A DNA stretch of 64,000 nucleotides from Centropus unirufus (taxonomy: Eukaryota; Chordata; Aves; Cuculiformes; Centropidae). The stretch lies in contig VYZI01000035.1 in NCBI GenBank assembly GCA_013397695.1, forward strand, positions 795,614 to 859,613. Direction: 5' to 3'. Under the pieces are notes generated by a model. That model was not told the DNA's origin. It was given only the letters and a program-made list of their open reading frames with translations, and searched no databases. Below, piece by piece: positions 38,890-52,700 of the stretch. The position numbers were made by a program, and so were the translations under genes. The stretch's first letter is position 1, and each line of letters begins with the position of its first letter.

Positions 38890-40130
38890 GACTGGCTAAG
38901 ATCAAAAGTTTGTCTGTTTCTATATGTGGTCACTCTTAGTGGTCATTAGTAGAAGAGCATGATAACCAGATAAGCATACATTAGCCTTTCCCAGGATGTG
39001 CTCCCAGCCTCCAGCCATCTTTTAGCTAAATATCAGTAAATGGTGTATTTGCATTTCATAGCTTGAATGGATTTTTCTTTAATGAATTTATCCAGTTACT
39101 TTCTGAACCCATTTAAACTTACAGCATATATAACATCTTGAGAAAAATAGCTGCATAGCTGTGCCTCACAGAAGGGCCTCCTTGTTCACTTTTACCTTGC
39201 CGTCTGCTCATTTTACACGATGGTCTCCAACTTTTGCATTGGAAGACTCCTCAGTCTCTGCTCACCTACTCCGTGCAACATTTTATATGTTTGCATTGTA
39301 TTCCCGCTTCAGTTTTTACATTCCTATGCTGAAAATCTTAGTCTATTTAACTGATCCCTCAGTGGAAGCTTTTTCCTTTTATTGTCTTTTTTTACCTTCT
39401 TTGTATATTTTCCTTCCTAGTATGTTCTTTTTGAGATAGGGGCTGGATTTTAACGGTGCCAACATGATGTGTCTTTGCTCTGCTCTTTATTCCCTTGCTG
39501 ACATCTGGCTTGCTGTCTGATTACTTGCACTTCTGAGAACTGAGGTGGTGTTTAAAGCACTGTTTGTTCTGATCTTGGAATCTCATTCCCGAGGAGTAAG
39601 AGGCCCATCACTGTACGTAGAGTAAGGCCTGTTTCCATGTGCTGGATTTTATATTTGTCTATATTCATCTGACTTCCTATCATCTAGATGCCTGTAATCT
39701 CCCTTCACAGTGAAAACTGATTATTTGCTCTTCATCCTTCGATGAAGAGCTTCCCTCTTACTACACAACATCTCAGTTTCTTTAAGCATCTTCAACAAGT
39801 GATCTTGCCGAGTTATTTTGATGCAAGCTTTCCAGTTAAGCTTTGTCAACTGAATTCCTTTTGTTCACATTCTTATCTCCTTCAAGAAATCTTCCTACAG
39901 TTATGAAGTACAATTTCCATTGTGAAAGCTGAGTTGGACTTCTCCAATATATCCTATTCATCCAGGTGTCAACTAAAGCTATTCTTTAGAATTTTCTTAT
40001 ATATAGATTTTGCCTGGTATAAGCATTTCTCCTAGTAACTTTTTAAAAATTGGAACCATATTTGCCACCTTCTAGTTTTCTGATGCCAAGATCATTTTCA
40101 GCCAAAAGCTGCAAGCAATATTTAGCAGCA
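38890..40130 (-). mobile_element. Ancient CR1-family LINE, about 1.2 kb, inactive, internally deleted
   Basis: Read on the + strand, a long ordered series of phrases matches the complement of CR1 LINEs seen in amniotes. These include CTGGCTAAGATCAAAAG at 38890, GATAACCAGATAAGCATACATT, TGAACCCATTTAAACTT, ATGCTGAAAATCTTAGTC.., TCCCTCAGTGGAAGCT, TTTTGAGATAGGGGCTG, AAGTACAATTTCC and TTTTTAAAAATTGGAACC. The LINE 3' end is therefore at the left and the reverse-transcriptase start side near 40.1 kb. Spacing between matches suggests that a few hundred bases of the middle reverse-transcriptase region are missing around 39.73 kb. Every frame is broken by stops. The high divergence indicates a very old insertion. 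Confidence 0.75.
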
Positions 40131-42944
40131 CAACTAAATCAAGGCAAAAGCAGAAAACAGATTTTTTTTTCCCAAAAAAGACTTTAGTTTTGAAAAGTTC
40201 TGAATGACCTGGCATTTTAGTTTGCCGCTAATGTCAATGCATAACATTTAGTGATTATCTACTGTTTTTCTTTTTGCTATTTGACAAATATTGCGATAAA
40301 AGACACTTCACGAGTCAGAGAGTAGAGAGGCTGAGCTCTGCTGAGATCGCTGCGAAACCTGAAATTAAATGACAAACAGAAAAAAGGATCAGTAAACCTG
40401 GACCAAAGTTACATAAAAACTAGCATAAGATAGAAAACTTTTAAAAAGGCAAAATAAAGCCCAGTTTTATTTTGAGTCCTTCTCAACATGTTTCCATTTC
40501 GAAGAGGTCACTCTTTTCAGTGAAAACACCCCTTTGCTGTAAATGTTTCTGCCGCTGTTGGAACTGACTGCAAGAGAGCAGCGTGTTCAGCAGTGTCTGT
40601 TACTCATCGGGGATGTTGTATATTTAAACTGACGTAGGACTGCACTACAGAGGCTGGAAACGCTAAATAACGTGCAAGTTTGTTTCCCTGTGAACATAAT
40701 TGCCTGACATTTACAGCAGATGCAATTTGCCACGATTTTCTTAACAAAGGCAGTGACCTTAGTTTACTACGTTGTCTGAATGTATTCAAGCTTTGGCACT
40801 AGTGTATACTGCATTCCCTTTCTTTTCTCTGCAGTTTTGCCTATTGTTCGACTCTTATTTACTTGAGACCCAGAAGAACCGGCGCAAGCTACCTGCTCCA
40901 CCACATACATTGATTAGGCTGATATTGAATTACAGTTCCTTATTTTAAGAAGTTTTGTCAGTGTGCAATCCTGTGGAGTGTTGTTTATGAAATAAGGCTG
41001 TTGCAGCCTTATCTTATCTTATCTTGCAGCCCCGTGGGACAGTAAATAGCATTGCAGACCATATACTGTTAATTATTTAACATGTCTTTGGATGAGTGAT
41101 TTGAACTGAAATGGCTCATCTTTCACAGCTAAATAGTGAAGATGACTCAAAAGTTTTTATGGCCCTTATCATCCACAGTAATTTAGCTCTGCTAATGGAG
41201 ATGGTAAAGAAACAAAAAGAGGCTGTTTTTCTTCCAGATTTGAGCCAGTGTCCCTTTACATTACACCTACAATACACCTACAATGAACCCAACATCCTCT
41301 CCTGTGTCCTACAATATCATCACCAGGCAAAAGGAGTCAAATGCCAGCTGGGTCAATTTGTACATGTGAACAAATATGACTGGGCTGAGCCAGCACCTCC
41401 CTTGTCTGTACCCCAGGCTGGATGTCCTCTTCCTCCCAGCTGCTAGTTTTCGTGCAGTATGTAAGAGCTTGGCTTCACTGAGACTCCTGCCAGTCTTTCA
41501 GATCTGACTGGAACTTGCTCAGTGTTGGCAGGGCAAGAAGGGAGGTCCTGCCAGGCAAAGACCCTAAGCAACCAAACTTCGAATGGCATGGCGGTCTTCC
41601 ATGTCTCTGGAAATCAAATGTCCCCTGTGCCAATCATCCAGCTAGGAACATGCTGTTTTACAAGAAATATCGTACTTAAAATCATAACATGGGTGTGACC
41701 TGCAAAGGTTCACTAATGACAAACAACTTCACATATGACCTGCCCCTTAAAATTTGAGGGCAGTGAAGACCTGCCTCCATAAGTCAGAGGAACTCTCTGG
41801 ACCTGCCATGCTTCATTCCTTTGCTTCATTCATCCTTTCTTCTTTAGTTCTCTAAGGTCTTGCTGCAGATCACTTCCTTCAGTGTTTCCTGTTCTTTAAT
41901 ATTCCTTAGACTAAATAATACACTGTCAATTTTTGTCAGTCTCCTCTCAGACAGGTAATTTCCTTCTCTTTCCATGTGCTTTAGATTGTTCCTTTCCTTC
42001 CTGGTCCAATCTTCCCATCATCTTCTCTTTTCTATCTGCTTTTCTACCCCTGTCTCATATCCTTCTCACCCTTATCTCCATGTATCATGATTTATTCTTT
42101 TATTCTCTGTTGCTATCTTTCTCTTGAATTGCACCACAACTACCTGAACCTATGCCTTCTAAAGTGGATGTCAACCATGTTGGTTAAAAAGACAAGTGGA
42201 GACAAGCTGGACTGCAAGTGGGCACCTTATAACTCAACCTCAGATCTTCCAGAGGAGTTTAGACAGCTGCTCAGCTTTGACACCTAATCCCTATTGATTC
42301 TGAGTAGGATTTAGGGCCCTAAATCCCTCTGAGTCTCTGGTCCCAGGTCAGCAACATTATCCATACATCACAGCCCCCTTAGCAAGACACACCAATGTAG
42401 TCTGACAAAACTTAACCTATTAATGACAGAAGCAGCCAGTGTATCTGGCCACTTTTCACTGTGCTCACATCACCCACTTCCTAATTAAACTGCAGTTGTG
42501 CTGATTAGCGGGGTTGTCCTTACATCTGAAACCATGATAAAAGCCAAGAAGAGAAAGGGACAGAGCAATATGGAAACTTAGGCGCTGTGGTGATGCGGGG
42601 CTGTCAGCCTGTGGATTGTCCAGCTTCACCGGGTTCTCAGGAGAATTAAGTCTCTATGCACATTCTGCTCCTTTTTGCTCCCTCCAACACTACAGAACTG
42701 AAGGAAACTGTGAGTAGGAAGGCAGATTTTACAGTCTCCTTTGAAGGAATGACCCACTTAACAGATGATACAATCAGGGTATTTACTCTTTTTTTGTAGC
42801 TTCCAGTAAGAGATGTTCAAAAGCAAAATGTCCATTCATTGAGATGCCCAGTGTCCAAAATCAACCAGCACAAAGGAGCTAATGTTGTCCTCAGCAATCC
42901 TATTTCTTCAGGTGCAAAGCAAGTGCCTGTGGTAGCTACCAATC
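40131..42944. other. Intronic DNA, no gene seen
   Basis: Mixed sequence. TTATC is repeated three times at about 41008-41024. 41.8-42.1 kb is pyrimidine-rich on the + strand. The 111-codon frame at 41111-41446 has no recognisable motif. Confidence 0.5.
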
Positions 42945-42956
42945 GAAAGAAAGAAG

Positions 42957-42987
<31 letters not shown>

Positions 42988-43056
42988 GGAGAGAGTGTGA
43001 GAGAGGGAGGGAGGGATAGAGGAAGGGAGAGAGTGAGTGTGAGAAAGGGAGAAGGG
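42945..43056. repeat. GA-rich purine microsatellite tract
   Basis: A 112-bp almost pure purine stretch passing from GAAA units through (GA)n to GGGA/GTGA units. It produces a spurious low-complexity Ser/Leu/Pro open frame on the minus strand. It can form a polypurine triplex in principle and is likely length-variable. Confidence 0.95.
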
Positions 43057-46000
43057 CATTTAAGAGAAGCGATAGTGAGCCCAAGCAACTTCCAAGTAAA
43101 TTAATTGTGGAACAACACAGTGGACAATTTTGGCCTCCTAAAATGGAACATATTCCTTATAAAATGGGCATGCTGTGCGGCTCTCTGACATTTCCAAGTG
43201 AAACAATAGGACCACTAGAATGGAAAGTCTGCAGGAACAGCAGACAAGAAAAGGAAGTTTAGGTTGAACAAAGGTTTTGTTCAGTTTTACAGGCCCTAGA
43301 GGAAGAGCAGTGCTGTACAGAAGCTGTTAATGATGGGCTGGATTGGATGGCTGAAACCAGTGCCAAGATCTAAATGTGTTTTTACTCCAAACTCCTCCCC
43401 AGCTGTCCAGATACCCTGCAGAATTTCCAGCTGGTGCAAACCCTATGGGGTTCTTGGACTAGCAAAAAAATAAGGGTAGGTGGCAATTCCATCCATAGTT
43501 TACACACCACCTCCACCCTTGCTAAATGCAATTCATTTGCATGAAATAGCAAATGATTAAGCTACTCTGACAAACTTGCAAGTTGACCTAAACTCTTGGG
43601 TTGAAAGACAGAACTGTGCTGTGCTGAGGGCTTGCTCAGGTAACTATGGTAACTCTGCTTCTCCGTTAGGCTTTGAAGGAACTGTTCCTAAGTGAAAACA
43701 GCTTCAGCCTACCATGGCTGTTTAATAAATAATCCACCAGCAGACAAGAATTCAAGTTCAGAGAAGCTGTGCTTCCTTTCAACAAAGACCTGGAAAATGC
43801 AAAAGTAAAAATCAGCAAAGCCATTTGAAGAATTTCCATGACATGACTTTGTTCCTCCAGCATGTAAACAAATCCCTCACACATCCCCCAGGGCCCAGTG
43901 AGGGCTCCACGGCTCAGGGACCTGCTCCTCGCTGGTAGTTTCCCAGCAGGTAAAGGCAGAATTGGAGCTCATGAACTGCTTTTGCTTATAATCCCTCTGT
44001 TGTGCTTGAAGTCATTTCTAAGCTGTATGTCATCATTTTAGATCCACACGAACAAAATGAGACGTTTCTTTGTATTAAGCAGCGAGGGAAAGGAAAGGAG
44101 AGAAGCCTTTTGAGATTTGTCATTCAGAACCTGCAGGGTGAGATTCACCTTGCGGGGTTCTGTGATGTGTCAAAGTGCATCGGGGTCAGAAAATAACACT
44201 GCGCAGTTCCGGAGTGGGAATGATGTTTACAGGTTTTTCTTTTACAAGTTTGGATTCTGCCAGGGACATTACATGAGAACTTACAATTTGTTCTTTATAA
44301 CTAAGAGCCATTTTGAATAGTAGCCAGGCAGTCTGGGCCAGGTTCTTCTTTTAGGCTCTGATGCAGCAAGGACTGGCCTCAGGGCCCGATATGAATTTTC
44401 TGTTGACTTCAGTCAGAGCTGGTTTAATTGGGCATCTCACAGTCATAAAGGTGGGCCACCTTGGAAAACAGGCCTCCTATCTTCTGCCTCTCTCTGCAGC
44501 AGGGTGAAAGAAGGATGCCCAAGGCAGTGCAACTTTGCCCTGCCGCTCAAGCTTGTCCTTGCATTTTGAAGCCTGAGGCATCTTTGTTCCAGCAGAATTC
44601 TTGTACATGGCTGGATGGCCCCTCCTTCACAAGGTTGGGTGGGCAGCATGATACATTCAGAAGTGTTGTCAGATAAATAGAAAAAACCTTCCAGGGCCAC
44701 TTGAGCATCTTCTGCAGAAGGGAGACAGGTCTTACAGATACCTAACAATATCTAAGGTACCTTTCAGGTCTAGGCATTTCAAAACCTGCCTCAGCTCAGT
44801 CTCCTGACCAGCAAGGAGATCGCTCAACCCACCTGTCACCTCCTTTCCCTGTAGCAAAGTGCATGTTTTCTGCAAGGCAAGTGAAGGCAGTGAGGGCCAC
44901 AGTGTGCCCTTTCTTCCCTCCCTGCCCTCTCACTGTGAATCCCATCCAAGTTTGCCTGCCAATATCCACTGGTCTCTGCCAGCATAAACAGTGGCAGAGG
45001 GCCACAGGGGCTGCAATTCCACTTATGAGGAGAGGAACAATAAGAGATCAGTTTCGTCCAGAAAGCATATGGATGTGGCCAAAATGGAGGCATAACCAAA
45101 GCAAAGAGAAGACCTGCAGAAACGATACCTGCATGACTCCTCTGAAACACTGGAGAAACGTGGCTGGGTTACCTCTGCCTCTCCCAACTCCACAGCCTGG
45201 CTGGAGGGGAGCAGTTCAGACCCTCTGAACATTGTCCCACACGCATGCAGGGTCCAGCTTCATCAAGGAGAGCCACCTGCCTCAGGCTTTATCCACTGGG
45301 TGCCAAGATACTGAAGCTATTAGGACCAGCAGGCAGGAATAAGACCTGGTCACCACCCCAGGAGAAGCCAAAGGCAATGCCAGGGGCAATGCCAGGGTGA
45401 GTGGGATGGCTAAGGAAATGGAAGGAAGTGTGCTCCCTACTCAAAACCCCAAATCTGGAAGATTTCTTCTCCCTGAAATATCTCTGTTTTCTCAGGATCT
45501 ACTGGATCCTGAGTTGAAGATTAAGGCTTGCAGGTTCATAGACACTATCTGGTTAGTGTCTACAAGGCTGGGACATTAAGTCATTAAAAATAACTCCTCT
45601 TGCTACTACCCAAATAACTCAGTGGAGTTTAGTGACTGGAACCCAACTTGGCCTTTTGTCATCCAGAGTGGTGCTATTACAAAGCTGCGGTTTGTTTATT
45701 TGTAGAGAACAAATTCCCCTTCAAACAAAGACCAAACAATAGCCACGGCGCTGGGCATCTCTAGGAGAGGAGGATGTAGTCACCCTGCCCGGGTGCTCTG
45801 GAAGCTGGGAGAACTGTCACTTGGATATGGCTGAGCACCTTCCACCAGAAAGCTCGCCTGGGGCGAAGTGAAGGTTTATCATTGCAATCTATCAACATTT
45901 GGGCAAAATGTACCTTTATAGGTGAGATAAGGTTTCCACTCCTGATTGAAAAATGGAGGGGGAGGAAAGGGAGAGGTTCAGAGCCTAACACTTAGATGCC

Positions 46001-46710
46001 TTAATTAAAGGTAAACTTTTGCTTTAGGGTGGCTGTGGTTAGCATAGCAGGCAGAGACCTGACAGCAAAGCTAAGCAGAGAGAAAAAAGGTTCTTTCTTT
46101 TTTTTCTTTTTTTTTTCAAAACATTCACTTTGGCCTCAGTCTAAAATGGCTTTGAAACTGCAGACACCTTCACGTAAATGTTCTTAATAAAGAAAAAAAA
46201 AAGACGACTGTGGGACATTTGTAATCCTTCTGATTTAGATGTTTTAATAATGTGTGAGTTTATCTTGGAAGATGGTGGCTGACCTGGAATTAAAAGTATG
46301 TCTCGGCCAACATTAAGACTAAAAGCCCAGACAGAAGACTTAAATATAATAGTATAATATGTGTCTGTATTTATATACACACGTACATACACATATATAT
46401 ATGCATGTGTTATATAAACACATCTCTAAATAATCATAGACTCCCTTTAAAATTTATTACAGCTGAATTTAAGATACAGACATCTCATTGGTTCAGGCAC
46501 TACAAAGTCGTGCCCCGTGATATATTCATTTCCTATTCTGGTGTGGTTAATTGGGTATTTCGATTTAATTACCACAGTCAATAGTACTTTCAGTTGAGTG
46601 TCTTAAGCGTTCATTTAATTTACTGTAGATTTAATAAGGCAGTGGTTGTATGTGAAAGCTGTTAACCATCTGGATGGGCTGCAAAGCCCATCTCTTCTCT
46701 TGGGTAGCTG
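43057..46710. other. Intronic DNA, no gene seen
   Basis: Contains a pyrimidine tract at 46091-46116 and TA/CA alternation at about 46376-46402. A phrase near 44.40 kb (GTTGACTTCAGTCAGAGC after a GGGCCCGAT) weakly recalls the palindromic remnant at 46.71 kb. Overlapping frames at 44.4-45.2 kb reach 121 codons and look like chance. Confidence 0.5.
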
Positions 46711-46778
46711 GGGCCTGATCCAAGACACACTGATGTCTACAACAGTCTTTCTGTTGACTTCAGGAGCTCTAGACCTGG
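46711..46778. mobile_element. Small palindromic repeat remnant
   Basis: GGGCCTGATCCAAG on the left and AGTCTTTCTGTTGACTTCAG on the right are the two recognisable halves of a short amniote palindromic repeat. That family is built of GGGCCTGATCCAAAG-type ends around a TTGACTTCA core. It is about 68 bp, diverged and non-coding. The identification is by pattern memory only. Confidence 0.45.
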
Positions 46779-49700
46779 TCTCCTTGGGGAGCGAGAACGT
46801 GGGCAAATGCCTTTGGCTGTGGGCTTCCTGGCTGGGGTGGTTGAGGGAGGTTATTTTAAGATGCCGTTTCTTTTCTGTAGGCAATTTCATAAAGCACGAA
46901 TGGCAGGAAGAGCAACCGATGACTGGGGTCTTGGTAATTGTGAGCTATGAGACTTATCCACGTGGGTTATAATTTAAAGTGAAATTTGAAGAGCCTTCTT
47001 GCAGCCTGGATAAGGAGGCCACAAGCTGGGTCACACCTAGGAAAAATTAAAAATAAACACACCAATTTGACAAGCCTCATGCATTGGAGAGATCTGTTTT
47101 ACCCCCATCACTAGGCCTGGCAGAGCTGCTCACCCTCCCCCACCTCCTGTGAGTCACTAACTCATGCTGTGGGTCAGGAAATAGCAGGTCTGCAGGTTTG
47201 GAGATCACTAACATTGGAAGCAAAAAGAGGCGAGCAGCAGGTATCAGCACTGTCTCTCTTGTTTTCAGGGGCTCTCTTAGATGGAATCATGATTTGTTTA
47301 GGCAAAGGATGAGGTAGCATAGGGTTGTGATCTCAGGATCTGGCCTTCATGGGCTGGGGGCCTGCCCATCCCTGTTCCTGTACAGTCCTATTTGCTAAGC
47401 TGGCTTTGGTGAAATGCTAGAATAAGACATTATTGGATGTTTTAGAGATATGGAGATATGGTAGTGCCTGGCGATGCTGCAAATGCATAGGGTAATTCCA
47501 GGGACAGATGGGTCAGGAGTAGCCAAACACGATGTGTACCAGTATCTTCAGAACACAGACCACGTGCGCTGGATGGATGAGATCTGGAGAAAGAAGAGCG
47601 GGCTTTAGGCAGAGGCTGAGTAGCCAGGTTCCACGGCTGTGCTGTGGCCAAGCCGGAGGAGGCTGGGAGGCTGTTTCAGGGAATCCTAGAGCAGCCTATC
47701 CAGGCAGGCCATGGTGACCCCGTTGCTTGCCTCTTATTCCAGTCAAGGATTGCATTTATCCAGCAATAACCCAGTTGGATGACGTTGCCCAGCCCCAGGG
47801 CCATAGCTGGCTGGCCAGCTAGCCACACACAGCACAGGAGCCACAGGTTCTTTGGGGCTTCGGACTCCCATGCCCCCCAGGCTTGAAGCCAGGCTGTGTT
47901 TAAAAACAAGCAGCAGAAACATCGGCAAGAGCAGGACGCAAGAACATGAAATCAAGTGGAGGGAAATTCTTCTGCTGCGGAAAGTAGGCAAAAGGCAACT
48001 GGAGATGAATAGGCTGCCTGACAGTTGGCAGACATGTAGACTGTCTGCCATAGATGGGAATATAGGCAACTATTATGGCATCGAAACTAAAAAAAAAAAA
48101 AGCAATAAAAAGCTTTAACCTCTTCTGTCTGGGAAAGCAAACAATGCCTTCAGATGCAGTTGGTGGAGAGAAGTCTTCACAGTGGTTGTGACAGGGAGAT
48201 GGTCTAGAAAGCTCTCGCTGAGATGTGATTGGGATTAAGGGCTAGGAGTGCCTGGATTTGTGCTTTATTTGTATTAGTTACACAGCTAGTTTTAAAAATT
48301 ATATTACTGCTGTTATTATAATGATATTGCTATCACTACTGTTATTTTCTTAACACATTAGGGGAGCCTAGACAGACACTCTTTATTTCTCACATGAATG
48401 CAAACAGCATTTAGATTTTTGTGGAGATCAGACACCAGACACATTCCTACATTCTTGTCCGATGTTCAATATTTTTCCATGAGTCAAGGAGAACAAGAAT
48501 GGGCATATTGTGTAAATGCAAAACTCTGCCTTTTTAAACTGACACGATGAATTTCAGCCCTGCCTCTCTGTGTCTCTCCTCCAAGCAGGGGCTTTTCAGC
48601 CTGCCAGATTTTGTTACTTACTAACCTTGAAAACACAGAGAGGGAAAAGTCAGCCCTTGTTAATTCATTGTCCCAGTTACCTAGCAGTGCTGTATCCTTA
48701 AGGAGTGCTGGGATTCTTTTTTTGCCGTTCTGAGATGGTGAGGAGCTGTTGCATTCCTGCCAGCTCCATTGTGTTCCTTTCATAAAAGCCTGCACAGCAC
48801 TAGAGGCACTTTAAAAAAGAAGCAAGGAGTCTGTTGCAATAGGCATCCAACAAAAGTTCCTGCTGCAATCTGCACTTCCAGTAAACGCTGGTTCATAATC
48901 CAGATTTCAGGCTCCAGGGCTGGTTCTTAATAAAACACTGACACAGGTCAGCGTAGCTGCATCTGTTTACAGCAACGGGAAATTTGGCTTACTCCTGCGC
49001 TGGGCTTCAGTGCAGACTCACAGAGGACATGTATGTAGACAAATATCAGCATATAGAGAGTCCCTGGATTTTAAATTTCACTTAGACAATGTAGCAAAAC
49101 ACTTCACCTCCTCTGTTTTTTAAAGTGAATGTGCAAGGTGCCTGATTGACCACCTAAAAACTTAATTCATCCGTACCTACATCCGTACCTACTGCCCTGA
49201 AGACCCCTCAGATTTGGTCCATGTCCCAAGGAAGACTTCAAGGCCCACCTTTCCAAAGGCTTCTCCTAAGGACAGACCACCATAGACAGAAGTCTGTGTG
49301 CAAACAAAGTAAGCCTTTTTTTCTAGACACAGATATCTCTGAATTTTTGCAGGTGCTTTAATAGGTTATAAAATGCTTATTCCCACACAATAAATTAAAG
49401 TAGATTTGTATCTACCAAAGCAAGTCTAACCTAAATAATAAGCAAGCAAAGTTTCACTGAAGTGCTTTGATAATCTTGAGGTTTCGGTCAGTCTTTCTAA
49501 GCTTGGACAGTTGGTGAGTGCCCTCTGAGCACAGTTGACCCAGGGCTTCCTTGCTAAGGCTTATTTAAGAAAGGGGAGCATACAAAGGGTGAAAGGAACT
49601 AATTAGCACCAAGAATGATGTGGTCATTTGTCCACTGGAAGTTGCTCTGCTACGTCTACACTTTCATATATAGCAGTTTGCTGTACAGCCCTTCGACTGT

Positions 49701-52700
49701 AATGATTTCTGTCACCATTATCTGCTGCTGTAAAGGTGAAAGGTTTCACATTAGTTTTCAAAATGGAAATTGTTTTTTTTTATCCAGTCTGGTATTTTCT
49801 GAAGTATATTGGGATCTATATTTTGTCACCTAAATAGAAGTCTACTGTTCAAGGGCACTGAATGTGCATCAGTGTCTTTTGGAATTTAGCTGGAAAACAG
49901 AGCTCGTTATTAATGTGTTTGACAGTGTCTAAATGCATGAAGGGTATTTTTCAGAAATAAATGTAGAGATAAAGTCCTTGTCATGGAACCTTATAATCAA
50001 GGAGAGAGAAACAAAGTCCAGCAAGATTTGTATTTCTCAATGGACTTTAGACTGGGCTTATGGAAAAGCATTTGTTAGCAACTCAGATTCATCTGTTGCA
50101 GAATCAGTTTTCTGGGCATTCAAAAGCTACTGATCTGCTGCCTTCTCTGAAGGAGTCTGCATAGAAATGGAGATAACATTTCTCAAGTGCATTGTCATTT
50201 ATGGCTTTCAACTCCTCCTCCCTCATCATATATATCGTTGACCTGGAGGCAAGTCAAATTTGTACATTTCCTCCATTCACTCTAGATTCATAGATTTCCG
50301 GTTACATACCAGATCTGTCTTAGAAGTGAACAACAAAAGGATGAGAGGCAAGGAACATGTGTTGCTAACCATCCGTAAGGAAAAAATGGGGAGCTGGAAT
50401 GAGGCCCAGAGGAGTTGTGGAATCTTCATCCTTGGACGTGTCACCATTTGCCTGGACAACATCCTGAGGAATCTGATGTAACTTTGAAGGTAGCTCTGTT
50501 TTTAGGCAGGCTTGGACCACATGATGGCTCTTTAACAGCTACATTATTTTAAGATCCTAAAGGTCTTTTAAGGAACTCTCCACTCTCCAATTGCTGCAAT
50601 ACTTTTGTTTTCTATCTGTGAATAACATGGTAAATGCACAAGTATCAAATGAACTCCCTGCTATGTTAGTGGTCTGCAGAGATGGAATTTAAGAGACCCA
50701 GCTGTAGAGCTATACAACTGCAGAGGATTTTAACCATGTGACTCTTGGTGGAGGCTTGCTCCAGGTGCCTGGACACCTTGATTGAAGTGAGCAGAGCAGC
50801 TGAACACTTCTGCCTCTGGCCACACCTGGTGCCTCGTTGAGGCATAAGCTACAAAAATGATGCAGCACTGATGCAACAAAGCTCTGTTGTAGTTGAGGGA
50901 TCCTTAGAATCCTTGACTGAGCCATTTTCACTGTGTAGCCAAAATAATGTCCATTCTTGTGATGGTTATGGTATCCATGTGCAGTCTTACAGGAGTGTGT
51001 CTATGTCACAGTGCGTTGTGGAAGGAGATGCTATTCCACTCAATTATTGCCAAACAGAGTATTTTTCTCATTTTGAATTTTCAAAGCCAGAGGTAACAAT
51101 TGGCTATAGAAACAGGCCTGAGGAGGCTGCTGTGAAGGAAAAGATGACTTTGAGAGTGGCTGTTATCTTTGAGAGGCCTAGAAATGCTTATTTTTCAGTG
51201 CTGTTTCTATTTGTATGAATTCACTCAACAAGTAGTTGGTGCACATAGGAAACAAGGCTTATAGGAAGCATCAAGTATAATGAATCCAACTGTGTTCCAT
51301 TCACTGAAAAATTTTATAGTGGCTGAAAATACCTGATATTCTTGTGGTGACACTTCATGGTTTACCACCGGAAATGTAGTATAACTGGTGGGAACAGGCT
51401 CCTGTCCAGAACTACCAAGAGCATCTTCATCAGCTGCTTAGCATCCCGCTGTGGCTCAAGGGACTCGGTGATGAGTCTAGGACCAACAATCTTCTTGAAG
51501 AAAGCTGTAGTTATAGTGACGGCACTGGATGGCTGCAGAGACAGGAACGCCTAGGACGAGGATTTGCACTGACTGTCTTAGTCACTGGCACTTCTATTCC
51601 AAGCCACAAACCACAGTATGGACTCAGCAACAGGACTTTGCCTCAGAGAAGCAGGACAAAGGAGCTGAAAGGCTGCCGTGTGCAACCCGTGTTACTTCAT
51701 CACTGGGGTGGTTTGCAAGTCCCACCTTGGCACTGTCTCCTTGAGTCTCTTCAGAGTCCATTTGAGGACTGCTGAGGGCACTGCTGTTGATCCTGTCTCT
51801 CACAGGGAGGCCAAGACACAGTTCTTACATTATCTTTCCCTCTGTTATACCTTCCCGGCACCTAATTTGGTCTTCATGTACTTTTCCTGCCTATTCAGTG
51901 AACAGTGTAACGCTGTTCAGTATTCCATTTTAAACCAAGTGATGATGGCATCCTGTGCAGAATTAACAGTTCTTGAGACAAATGAGCCCCATTGCAATGC
52001 CATAGCTTTTTGTAAAGGCCAATATTTCACTAGCTGCACTGAGCTAGGAAAGATTTTCAGTGTCTGAATGGGTGAGGTGGGTTATTTTAGTTTGAAGATG
52101 CCTTAGTTCAAACTGGTCCTGGTCCTTTCTATCCAGACTGATCTTTTCCATCTCCTGAAGCATTCCTTCCTGAGTGGTTCCAAACATTCCCATTCAACTT
52201 TTCTGGCTATTTTCTTAGGTTTAGATTCTTACAGCCTTCTCATAAAATGTCATCAAGATGGTACTAATAATGGAAAATCACCTGACTTACAACATGTGCT
52301 TGTCCAGGACAACAAGGCATTCAGAGTTTGTGTAACCTGTTAATGATCTTCTGTTGTCTCAGACCAATTCTTACTGTTCGTTCTCATTCTGTCATTCTGT
52401 CTGTATTTTCAGGCTAAAACTGAAATTCAGGAGTACAATTAGTAGAAAACAGTTAGATACTGGTCAAATTACTCCCATTTTTACATGTACCTTGAAGTTT
52501 AGCATTTCACATCCACTTCTAAATATTTTGTCATCACTTGATAAAGTCAGCATCTTCCCAAACATATTCCAGACCCTCTTTAGATCTTGCTGAGTTCTGG
52601 ATCTGTCATGTAGTGCCTCAGACTCTATCCACATTGGCAGAAAAAAAAATGTAATTCCATTGAGATAGAATTTAGTGCTACTCAAGTTTGCTAAATACCC

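Noticed and set aside
39161..39439. 92-codon + strand open frame
   Set aside because: It lies inside the CR1 remnant, on the strand opposite to the LINE coding strand.
41070..41086. HNF1-like inverted site (GTTAATTATTTAAC)
   Set aside because: The spacing is one base longer than the HNF1 consensus and there is no cluster of related sites.
42817..43059. Ser/Leu/Pro-rich minus-strand open frame
   Set aside because: Translation of the GA microsatellite, low complexity only.
48089..48118. A13 run as the tail of a processed retrocopy
   Set aside because: The preceding sequence does not resemble any gene I recognise and no flanking target-site duplication was found.
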